The notes under the pieces: generated by a model
Told to the model about the DNA's origin: nothing
The model's input: only the letters and a program-made list of their open reading frames with translations
The model's database searches: none
Part shown: one piece after another, positions 7,227 to 13,831 of the stretch
Layout of the letters: each line of letters starts with the position of its first letter
Position numbering within the stretch: the first letter of the stretch is position 1
Made by a program: the position numbers and the translations under genes
Assembly: GCA_021160885.1 (NCBI GenBank)
Contig: JAGHBR010000024.1
Location: 1 to 17,215 of the forward strand
Source: Caldisericaceae bacterium
Lineage (GTDB): Bacteria > Calditrichota > Calditrichia > Calditrichales > Calditrichaceae
DNA: 17,215 bases
Reading direction: 5' to 3'

Positions 7227-7658
7227 ATGGACTTTGATTCCGAATTTAAAGCTTTTGAATATGATCCTAACCAACCATTAGATGTTGAAGCCTGGTTAAA
7301 ACTGGACGAAATGGAGCGAATTTTAGTTGTGGAAGATTATCACAAACAAGCCCGCGTTAAGCTGCCGGATGTTCATTTACATGCCGTTTTTCACGCTGCG
7401 ATCGAAAACCAGATTGCTGAAGGGTTGGAAGACGTCATTGAAGCATTAGAGCGCTTACAATTTCAGGGCCTGGATCGCCACGAAGCTATTCATGCCATCG
7501 CATCCGTATTGTTAGAACAAATTTCTGACGTAATGGAAAATCCTGAACCATTTATTATTTTGGGGCCGCCAAACTACGCCTATTTACAAGAAGTAAGAAA
7601 GTTAACAAAAAGATCGTGGTACCGAAAATATGGGAAAAAGCGAAGGAGAAGAGGTTAA
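7227..7658 (+). CDS. Small DUF1841-like protein
   Basis: A 143-residue cytoplasmic protein. The central part has a His-rich helix (Val-His-Leu-His-Ala-Val-Phe-His-Ala-Ala-Ile-Glu-Asn-Gln, about residues 55-68) and then Gly-Leu-Asp-Arg-His-Glu-Ala-Ile-His-Ala-Ile. This resembles the conserved part of the uncharacterised DUF1841 family (histidines before Ile-x-x-Gln, and His-Glu-Ala-x-His), and the length is similar. The C-terminus is very basic (Lys-Lys-Arg-Arg-Arg-Arg). Function is unknown. The start is ATG 7227 with GGAG at 7214-7217 and a 9-nt spacer; an in-frame TTG at 7194 has no Shine-Dalgarno. It stands alone between the tRNA terminator and its own weak terminator. The family call is from memory of the pattern. 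Confidence 0.6.
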   Translation: MDFDSEFKAFEYDPNQPLDVEAWLKLDEMERILVVEDYHKQARVKLPDVHLHAVFHAAIENQIAEGLEDVIEALERLQFQGLDRHEAIHAIASVLLEQISDVMENPEPFIILGPPNYAYLQEVRKLTKRSWYRKYGKKRRRRG

Positions 7659-7677
7659 CAAGTTTAAGTGATGTGTG

Positions 7678-7718
7678 CCCTCAAAAAGTTTTAGCTTTGA
7701 ATTTTGAAGGGTCTTTTT
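7678..7718 (+). terminator. Probable terminator after the DUF1841-like gene
   Basis: CCCTCAAAA (7678-7686) pairs with TTTTGAAGGG (7702-7711) with one bulged A, around a 15-nt AT-rich loop, followed by GTCTTTTT... to 7718. It starts about 20 nt after the stop codon. The stem is weak compared with the other terminators here. Confidence 0.55.
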
Positions 7719-8006
7719 CAATTTTTAGTCATTTCCCTCTTCTCACTTTTTAGCCATTAGCTTATCAATCACTAAATGTTTCTTAACCAATTAATGCTCA
7801 ATCTCAATTTCCAAATCTTAACCAAAGTTAGAATATAATGGTTTTCTTTTGTGTAAAATTTCATTACTCCATTGAAGAATGTTTTTTAGGTTCATCATCG
7901 AATCGACGGTAAAATTTCATCCGCCATTTTAATTTTTTAATATGGGCAATTATCTTTAAATTTAGTCTCAAAGTAAATTAACCAAAATTGATCACGGAGT
8001 AAGACA
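7719..8006 (+). other. AT-rich intergenic region, no gene seen
   Basis: About 290 nt without an open frame of note on either strand. It contains a TATAAT at 7834-7839 without a convincing -35, and a 12-nt direct repeat GTAAAATTTCAT at 7853-7864 and 7909-7920. Its right end carries the CGGAG Shine-Dalgarno (7995-7999) of the next gene. A promoter for the following two-gene unit must lie here, but I cannot place it. No tRNA-like or riboswitch-like fold was recognised. Confidence 0.5.
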
Positions 8007-8921
8007 TTGAAAATTTTAAGTATGATTTTTTTGGCGTTAACTGTTTGGTATTCACTTGCCTTCAGCAGTGAGCTGGTCATTCTGTACTCCAACAATACCA
8101 ACGGCAATCTGGAAAACTGTCTTTGACACTCCAGGCCCTATGGCGCTTTGGAGAAGCGCGCTACCGTAATTGACAGTATTCGTAAGCAAACCAAAAATGT
8201 TTTGTTGGTGGACGCCGGCGATCTTTTTTCGCGAAGGCCGCAATACTGGCGCAACCTGTTCATAGCCAGGGCCTATAGATTTATGGACTACGATGCCATT
8301 GCTCTGGGAGATCAGGATTTTGTGCAGGGGCCAGAATTTTTAATCACTGAACTGTTTGTCGGCGGAAAGATTCTAAACACTAATATTCAATACTTAGGTT
8401 TAACCATTGGAAATCCTTACAAAATTTTTACTTTCGATTCTTTAAGGATTGGCGTAACGGCGATATTTGATTCCAGTCTGGCCGGGCTGGTATGGGTTAA
8501 ATCAAAAGGTTTCTTTAAATTTATAAATACAACCAAAAGCTTTAAACCTGTGCTCGATGAGCTGCAAAAAAAGTGCGATTTTATCATTTTACTGGCTCAC
8601 ATGGAACTCAATAAAACCCGCCAATTTGTTAAGGCCTTTCCCATGATTAATCTGGTGATAAACGGCCACTCCATGAATTTATTGCAAACACCGGTTAAAC
8701 AGGGAAACACCTACTTTTTGCAGACAGACGGAAATGCTTACCGGTTGGGAAAAGCTGTTTTGTATTTTAAAGGTAAGCAATTACAGAAAATTGAAAATGG
8801 ACTCATTTTACTGGATGACCACATTTCTAATCATCCAAAGATGATGGAATTAGTTGCAGAATACAAAGATGGGCCACGTAATCGGAGAAGCAACATCAGC
8901 CCACAATCAAAAATCAAATAG
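8007..8921 (+). CDS. Exported metallophosphoesterase-family protein, probable selenoprotein (UGA at 8124-8126)
   Basis: Read through the TGA, this is a 304-residue protein. It has a signal peptide (about 1-20), then strand Leu-Val-Ile-Leu-Tyr-Ser, Asn-Gly-Asn-Leu-Glu-Asn-Cys38-Leu-Sec40-His-Ser-Arg-Pro, Ala-Thr-Val-Ile-Asp-Ser, Val-Asp-Ala-Gly-Asp72, Ala-Leu-Gly-Asp102, Leu-Ala-His198 and Asn-Gly-His221. The order matches the UshA/SoxB/5'-nucleotidase-type metallophosphoesterases. The usual first metal motif Asp-x-His is Asn30-Thr-Asn32, and Gly-Asn-His-Glu is Gly-Asp-Gln-Asp, so normal phosphatase activity is doubtful. The start is TTG 8007, with CGGAG at 7995-7999 and a 7-nt spacer. The signal peptide lies before the TGA, the domain after it, in the same frame with no other defect. 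A SECIS-like hairpin follows. The S9 peptidase gene starts 13 nt downstream, so the two form one unit. The alternative is a recent nonsense-mutation pseudogene. Confidence 0.72.
8143..8159 (+). promoter_or_regulatory. Candidate bacterial SECIS element
   Basis: GCGCTT (8143-8148) pairs perfectly with AAGCGC (8154-8159) around the 5-nt loop TGGAG (8149-8153). Loop position 2 is G8150, and 23 nt separate the UGA from it. Published bacterial SECIS rules ask for a stem-loop with G at loop position 1 or 2, a loop of 3-14 nt and roughly 16-37 nt from the UGA; all are met. The stem may be extended by G8142-C8161 with G8160 bulged. The fold is read by eye. Confidence 0.65.
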
Positions 8922-8934
8922 AGCGGAGGTCACC

Positions 8935-10953
8935 ATGCGTAAATTTGCCGTTTCTTTTATTTTATTGGTTTTAAGTTTTGGCCTGGTTTTTTCAGGAAGC
9001 CGAAGAGCGATTACTTTTGAAGATTTCTTTTCCTTAAAACGCATGCACTCGCTGGCGGTGAGTCCCAACGGTCAATTGGTGGCATTTTGCCTGACGACAC
9101 CTGACATCGAAGAAAATTCATTCAAAACGGACATTTTTCTTTACGATTTAAAAAGTCAACAAATGAAGCAATTGACTACGGCCAGCGCTTCCAGTTCTCA
9201 TCCAGTGTGGTCGCCAGATGGCCAAACCATCTATTTTAACCGATTGGGGCAAATCTTCAAAATTAGCCTGGCTGGCGGGGAAGCCCAACAAGTTACAGAC
9301 TTTGTGGCCGGCGCGGCCAATGTTGTGATCAGCCCAGATGGTAAACAAATGCTGTTCGTCAGTGAAGTTTATCCGGATTGCCAGACCATCGATTGTCTGA
9401 AGCAAAAAATAGATTCGGTTAAAAACAGTCCGGTTAAAGCGCGCATCATCGATCATTTGTTTTATCGGCACTGGAACCGCTGGTTAGAAGGCAAACGTTC
9501 TCACGTTTTTTTAGCAACTATCGATGGCAAAGTCATTAAAGATGTGACACCTGGCGATTACGACACGCCGCCCCTTGACCTTGGTGGCCAACACGATTAT
9601 GTTTTTTCACCTGATGGCCAGGAAATATGTTTTGTACGCAATACCGATCCCATAGTGGCTGCCAGTACCAATAACGATCTTTTCATTTACAATTTAAACA
9701 GCGGTAAAACCGAACGTTTAACCGGAAAAAATAAGGGGAATGACAATAATCCTACCTATTCTCCAAATGGGCGTTATCTGGCCTACCTTTCCATGGCCCG
9801 GGCTGGATTTGAAGCCGATCGGCGACGCATCATGCTATTTGATCGTAAAACGGGACAGATAAAAGAACTAACCAAAGGTTTTAAATACTCTGTTAGTTCA
9901 ATATTTTGGAACGACAATAAAGAAATCTACTTTACCTGTGGCGAACATGGCACCTATAGCATTTACAAGGTAAATATTAAAACCAAGCGTATTCAACCGG
10001 TGCTCAAAGGGCGCACCGTTGCTGATGTTCAGTTTGCCGGTAAAAACACGCTCATCTTTCGGGAACAAAATGAATCCATGCCTTATGAATTGTTCCGTTT
10101 CGATCTAAAAAAGAAAAATCATGTGCAGTTAACCTTTGTCAACAAAAAAATTTTAGATCAGCTCGAACTGCCGCAATTAGAAGAGTTTGTTTTTGTAGGA
10201 GCCAAAGGCGATTCGATTCATGGCTACCTATTGCGACCACCATTTTTTGAAGAAGGTAAGAAATACCCGGCCATTGAATTGATCCATGGCGGACCGCAGG
10301 GCGCCTGGGAAAAAGAGTTCCATTTCCGCTGGAATTACCAGATGTTTGCTGCCCCGGGTTACGTGGTTTTTGCCATCAATTTTCATGGCAGCAGCGGTTA
10401 CGGTCAGAAATTTACAGATGCCGTGTCTAAAGATTGGGGCGGCGCTCCTTACCATGATATTTTAACTGGCACGAAATGGGTATTTGATCGCTACTCTTTC
10501 ATTGATCAAAATCGTGTTGGTGCAGCCGGAGCTTCTTATGGCGGCTTCATGATCAACTGGATTGCAGGGGATAAACATCCGTTTAAATGTCTAATTTCTC
10601 ATGATGGTGTTTTTGAGCAGGTCAGCATGTACGGCGCTACTGAAGAACTTTGGTTTCCAGAATGGGAGTTTAATGGAACACCATGGGATCACGGTTCATT
10701 GTACCAGAAATGGAATCCGGCCAGCCCGGAACGTGTTAAACGATTCAACACGCCCATGCTAATTGTACAAGGCGAACATGATTACCGTGTGCCTTACACT
10801 CAAGGCTTACAAATTTTTACAGCACTGCAACGACAGGGCATTGAATCTCGTTTACTCTTTTTTCCCGATGAAGATCATTTTGTAACTAAACCACAGAATG
10901 CACGGTTGTGGTGGGAAACGGTTCATGGCTGGTTTAAGCGCTTTTTAAAATAA
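8935..10953 (+). CDS. Exported S9 family peptidase (prolyl oligopeptidase type)
   Basis: A 672-residue serine peptidase with a signal peptide (about 1-22), an N-terminal beta-propeller of PD40/WD40-like repeats (about 30-390; repeated Ser-Pro-Asp-Gly blocks) and a C-terminal alpha/beta-hydrolase domain. The catalytic triad is Ser534 (Gly-Ala-Ser-Tyr-Gly-Gly), Asp616 (Gly-Glu-His-Asp-Tyr-Arg-Val-Pro) and His648 (Asp-Glu-Asp-His-Phe), with His-Gly-Gly-Pro at 451-454 near the oxyanion hole. Such enzymes (acylaminoacyl/dipeptidyl peptidases) trim short peptides, here outside the cytoplasm. The start is ATG 8935, with GGAGGT at 8925-8930; an in-frame ATG at 8854 lies inside the preceding gene and would bury the signal peptide. 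It is co-transcribed with the candidate selenoprotein and closed by a terminator. Confidence 0.93.
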   Translation: MRKFAVSFILLVLSFGLVFSGSRRAITFEDFFSLKRMHSLAVSPNGQLVAFCLTTPDIEENSFKTDIFLYDLKSQQMKQLTTASASSSHPVWSPDGQTIYFNRLGQIFKISLAGGEAQQVTDFVAGAANVVISPDGKQMLFVSEVYPDCQTIDCLKQKIDSVKNSPVKARIIDHLFYRHWNRWLEGKRSHVFLATIDGKVIKDVTPGDYDTPPLDLGGQHDYVFSPDGQEICFVRNTDPIVAASTNNDLFIYNLNSGKTERLTGKNKGNDNNPTYSPNGRYLAYLSMARAGFEADRRRIMLFDRKTGQIKELTKGFKYSVSSIFWNDNKEIYFTCGEHGTYSIYKVNIKTKRIQPVLKGRTVADVQFAGKNTLIFREQNESMPYELFRFDLKKKNHVQLTFVNKKILDQLELPQLEEFVFVGAKGDSIHGYLLRPPFFEEGKKYPAIELIHGGPQGAWEKEFHFRWNYQMFAAPGYVVFAINFHGSSGYGQKFTDAVSKDWGGAPYHDILTGTKWVFDRYSFIDQNRVGAAGASYGGFMINWIAGDKHPFKCLISHDGVFEQVSMYGATEELWFPEWEFNGTPWDHGSLYQKWNPASPERVKRFNTPMLIVQGEHDYRVPYTQGLQIFTALQRQGIESRLLFFPDEDHFVTKPQNARLWWETVHGWFKRFLK

Positions 10954-10976
10954 TTTATTCATCTTACCAGGAAGTC

Positions 10977-11018
10977 GAGGAGTAAAGGATTTGTATTCCG
11001 CTTGCTCCTCTTTTATTT
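10977..11018 (+). terminator. Rho-independent terminator after the S9 peptidase
   Basis: GAGGAG (10977-10982) pairs with CTCCTC (11005-11010). The stem continues inward through T-G and two A-T pairs, a small internal loop, and GGA/TCC (10987-10989/10997-10999). It is followed by TTTTATTT from 11011. Confidence 0.82.
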
Positions 11019-11133
11019 AAGGGTAGAAAACCTTTGATCATTAGAATATCTGGGAAAGGGCTAATTCATTAATAGAAACCTTTTGTAACTAAAGAAAAAA
11101 TTCAATATCAAATACTATCGTACATGGCAATTT

Positions 11134-11139
11134 GAGGAG
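11134..11139 (+). promoter_or_regulatory. Shine-Dalgarno that selects a TTG start
   Basis: GAGGAG lies 3 nt before TTG 11143 and 9 nt before the in-frame TTG 11149. No in-frame ATG lies near enough to be served by it. The spacing favours 11149. Confidence 0.65.
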
Positions 11140-11148
11140 AATTTGTTT

Positions 11149-12015
11149 TTGATTTCTGAAAAGATTAAGCAAATGATTTTACAGTTTCAAAAAAATGAAA
11201 TTACAGAATACTATATCTATCTGGCCTTGGCAAGAAAAGCCAAAGGTAAGAACAAGCAAGTATTGACCCAAATTGCTGAAGACGAAAAGAGGCATTCTGA
11301 ATTCTGGTCAAAATACAGCGGGCAGGAGATTAAACCAAATCGTTTTACCATTATAAAATATTTAATCATTGCCAGAATTCTGGGCCTAACCTTTACGATT
11401 AAAATGATGGAAAAAAGTGAGGAACAGGCCGAAAAAAATTATGCTTCAATTTTGAAAGAAGTTCCCGAAACCGAGGCGATTATGAACGAAGAATACGAGC
11501 ATGAAAAGATGCTGGTCGATATGATCGATGAACGCAAGATTGACTACATTGGTTCAATGGTTTTGGGATTAAATGACGCCCTGGTGGAATTAACAGGCGC
11601 TTTAGCCGGGCTGAGCCTTGCTTTGCAATCTACAAGGTTGATTGGCATGGCTGGTTTAATTACAGGTATTGCTGCCTCTCTTTCCATGGCTTCATCCGAA
11701 TACCTCTCAAAAAAATCAGAAGGTGAGCAAAGTCCATTGGTTGCTTCTTTTTACACAGGAGTGGCCTACATTTTAACCGTGCTGTTGCTGGTTGGCCCTT
11801 TTTTCTTTTATAGTCATTTTTTAATGGCACTTGGCAATACATTGGTCTTTGTCATTTTTATTATCTGGTTTTTTTCCTTTTTTGTATCGGTGGTTAAAGA
11901 ATTTGATTTTAAAAGAACCTTTATTGAAATGACAGTAATCAGTCTTAGTGTAGCAGCTATTTCATTTTTAATTGGTCTTTTGGCACGTCATTTTTTAGGA
12001 ATTGATGTAGGTTAA
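11149..12015 (+). CDS. Ferritin-like/VIT1 fusion membrane protein (MbfA-like iron transporter)
   Basis: 288 residues. The N-terminal part (about 1-125) is a rubrerythrin-like four-helix domain with diiron-type ligands: Glu17/Glu20 in Asn-Glu-Ile-Thr-Glu-Tyr, Glu46-x-x-His49 in Glu-Asp-Glu-Lys-Arg-His, a Glu in Glu-Glu-Gln-Ala-Glu, and a second Glu-x-x-His in Glu-Tyr-Glu-His-Glu. The C-terminal part has about five hydrophobic helices with Asn-Asp-Ala-Leu-Val-Glu-Leu-Thr-Gly and Met-Ala-Ser-Ser-Glu-Tyr-Leu-Ser, the signature of the VIT1/CCC1 Fe/Mn transporters. Such fusions (MbfA) export iron and protect against iron and peroxide stress in proteobacteria; the same role is inferred here. It is monocistronic, between the S9 terminator and a convergent gene. 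The start is TTG 11149, chosen on Shine-Dalgarno spacing. Confidence 0.9.
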   Translation: MISEKIKQMILQFQKNEITEYYIYLALARKAKGKNKQVLTQIAEDEKRHSEFWSKYSGQEIKPNRFTIIKYLIIARILGLTFTIKMMEKSEEQAEKNYASILKEVPETEAIMNEEYEHEKMLVDMIDERKIDYIGSMVLGLNDALVELTGALAGLSLALQSTRLIGMAGLITGIAASLSMASSEYLSKKSEGEQSPLVASFYTGVAYILTVLLLVGPFFFYSHFLMALGNTLVFVIFIIWFFSFFVSVVKEFDFKRTFIEMTVISLSVAAISFLIGLLARHFLGIDVG

Positions 12016-12270
12016 TTCAAAGTCATCCAGACCATAATCAAAATTAGAAGACAGCAAAACACATTTTTTTCTTAAAAAATGTTGAATGGGCTATTATCGT
12101 TCGTGTACTGTTCTTAATTCCATATTTCCGGTCACTTTTCTGCTGATTCTCAGGTTCTATCTAATTCATTTGGTCCGGTCATTTGCATAAACAGATCCTA
12201 TACCACGAGATCAGTCCGTTTTGGGTCACGCTTTTGATGGTAGTATTTACAAAATTGCTTTTGGATAGAA
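12016..12270. other. Non-coding gap between convergent genes, with AT hairpin
   Basis: No gene is seen. ACATTTTTT (12061-12069) and AAAAAATGT (12074-12082) form a perfect 9-bp stem with a 4-nt loop, 46 nt after the VIT stop. Its symmetric A/T arms could serve as a weak terminator for both directions, though no separate T-run follows on either side. The rest is unremarkable. Confidence 0.45.
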
Positions 12271-13827
12271 TTATTCAACTCTTCCAGGGCGATACCAGCG
12301 AAATATGGTAATTCCTGATTGTGTGCTTAACCACAAATCCACATCATCCACATCGATGCGGTAAACAGTATTATGCGCCAGGCCGTCTTGTGTAGTGTAC
12401 AGGTACCAGTAATTCTGCTTAATCACATATTTTAACAAGCCTTCAGAGGTGGCAAACCAGACATTGCCGGGGGTGAAGGCGATATCGTAAAATTTAAAAC
12501 GGATTTGGGTAAACGATTGCCAGCTTTTATGCAAAGGATCAAAGTAGGCCACGCCATTTTGCCCCGCAAACCAAAGGGAATCATGGTGCACGCCAACGGC
12601 GCCAATTTGAACATCCATAACAGAAGAACCAGTCTTCAAAAGCGCCAAAGAGTCCTTTTCCGGAAAGTATTGATAAATGCCATAAGGGGTGGCAAACAAA
12701 AGAGAGGAATCGGTGGCGGCAATGCGTGTCACCGGAATATTGTTTAATTTTCGGTTTTTGGAACGATTAATCTCATCGTAGCCTAAATCCATCCAGTTAA
12801 AGCCGCGGTCGGTGGCAATGAACAGCGTATTTTTGTAAATGTAAAGATCATTAATTTTTTCGGAAAGCAGGCGTTGCTGGCGGGTAAAGGTTTCCCAACG
12901 CTTTTTCTTTTTATCATAGCGAATCAACCCCTGTTGAGAGCCAAAAAAAATGTAACGTTTAGCGCCAGTAATGGCATGAATATTGTGGTCGTAAATTCCC
13001 CGAATTAAGCCGGCTTCAAAATAATACCAGGAATCAGGATTACCGCGCCACAGGCAAATGCCGGAAGGAATGTAACCGTTGCTTTGTCCGCCAATCCAGA
13101 TATCATCGCCGTCAAAGATGAGGTCGTGCGGGTAAATGTTGGGCAAAGATTGGGGCATTATTTTTAAAGTATTATCCGTTAAGCTGGCCACTGCTGGTCC
13201 CAGGCCGTCAGTGGCAATCCACATGCGATTGAATTTGTCGGTAATCATTTCCCTTTTAATGTGAAAAATTCGGTTGTAAGAATCGACAATTTCATTTGGC
13301 GGTCTAAACAGATATTCACGCCCGGTAAAGAAATCCGGCAGTTCACTAAATGAAGGTCGGTAGTATGGTGGAAACTGGTTAGATCTTTTATCTTTCTTAA
13401 ATTCGGTTACTTCGATGTTAAGCGGCTGACGCTGAGGTGGCATAGTACCATTAAATGGTTGCCAGTAATTAAATCCGAAATCAAAAACATCCACACCCTT
13501 AGAAGTTTGTGCGTAAAGCTTGCGATTGTTTTCGTCATAGCTCAATTTTAAAATGGCATTACTGCGCAGACCTGAGCTGGTGGTAAACGGAAAATCCCAG
13601 TAATTTTCGTAAAGATGGTAGCGCAAAATGCCGCCGAATCTCGTACCAAAATAAACATAATCTTCACCTATCTCAACCGCGGTAATGTCGGTGCCTGGTG
13701 CATAAGTAATCCAGTCGTCAAGATCGTAATGGGTAAAGCGATCGAAATACATGGTTTGAACCACCTGAGCGCTAACCGTGGTTACTAGGAAAAGAAAAAA
13801 ACAAAGAAACATAAAATGCTTTTTCAT
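12271..13827 (-). CDS. Exported beta-propeller protein with Reg_prop-like repeats
   Basis: 518 residues. It starts with a clear signal peptide (Met-Lys-Lys-His, then a hydrophobic stretch rich in Phe, Leu and Val, cleavage probably after Val-Ser-Ala near residue 20). The rest carries repeated units of the two-component-regulator-propeller type. Examples are Leu-Arg-Ser-Asn-Ala-Ile, Phe-Gly-Ser-Gln-Gln-Gly-Leu-Ile-Arg-Tyr, Ile-Ala-Thr-Asp-Arg-Gly-Phe, Phe-Ala-Gly-Gln-Asn-Gly-Val and Leu-Ser-Thr-Gln-Ser-Gly-Ile, each followed by aromatic strands. In hybrid two-component proteins such propellers are sensor domains; here there is no membrane helix after the propeller, no kinase domain and no recognisable type IX sorting tail. 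It begins 4 nt after the hflX stop, so it is co-transcribed with hflX, although no shared function is obvious. The function is unknown. Confidence 0.82.
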   Translation of the reverse strand: MKKHFMFLCFFLFLVTTVSAQVVQTMYFDRFTHYDLDDWITYAPGTDITAVEIGEDYVYFGTRFGGILRYHLYENYWDFPFTTSSGLRSNAILKLSYDENNRKLYAQTSKGVDVFDFGFNYWQPFNGTMPPQRQPLNIEVTEFKKDKRSNQFPPYYRPSFSELPDFFTGREYLFRPPNEIVDSYNRIFHIKREMITDKFNRMWIATDGLGPAVASLTDNTLKIMPQSLPNIYPHDLIFDGDDIWIGGQSNGYIPSGICLWRGNPDSWYYFEAGLIRGIYDHNIHAITGAKRYIFFGSQQGLIRYDKKKKRWETFTRQQRLLSEKINDLYIYKNTLFIATDRGFNWMDLGYDEINRSKNRKLNNIPVTRIAATDSSLLFATPYGIYQYFPEKDSLALLKTGSSVMDVQIGAVGVHHDSLWFAGQNGVAYFDPLHKSWQSFTQIRFKFYDIAFTPGNVWFATSEGLLKYVIKQNYWYLYTTQDGLAHNTVYRIDVDDVDLWLSTQSGITIFRWYRPGRVE

Positions 13828-13831
13828 ACTC

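Noticed and set aside
7853..7920. 12-nt direct repeat GTAAAATTTCAT
   Set aside because: Only two copies in an AT-rich gap, with no flanking duplication or inverted repeats; likely chance.
8135..8144. Small GCC-CTAT-GGC hairpin just after the UGA
   Set aside because: Only 3 bp, without G at loop position 1 or 2, and too close to the UGA for a SECIS; the 8143-8159 hairpin fits better.
8148..8921. A shorter gene beginning at TTG 8148, after the TGA
   Set aside because: There is no Shine-Dalgarno at a suitable distance, it would lack the signal peptide and first strand, and the upstream part continues in the same frame with a good start and signal peptide.
8007..8921. A simple nonsense-mutation pseudogene
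   Set aside because: Not excluded, but less likely: there is no other damage in 300 codons, the stop is UGA rather than UAA or UAG, it falls in a Cys-type motif, and a correctly placed hairpin follows.
8854..8934. N-terminal extension of the S9 peptidase from ATG 8854
   Set aside because: It overlaps the preceding gene. ATG 8935 has GGAGGT in place and begins a normal signal peptide.
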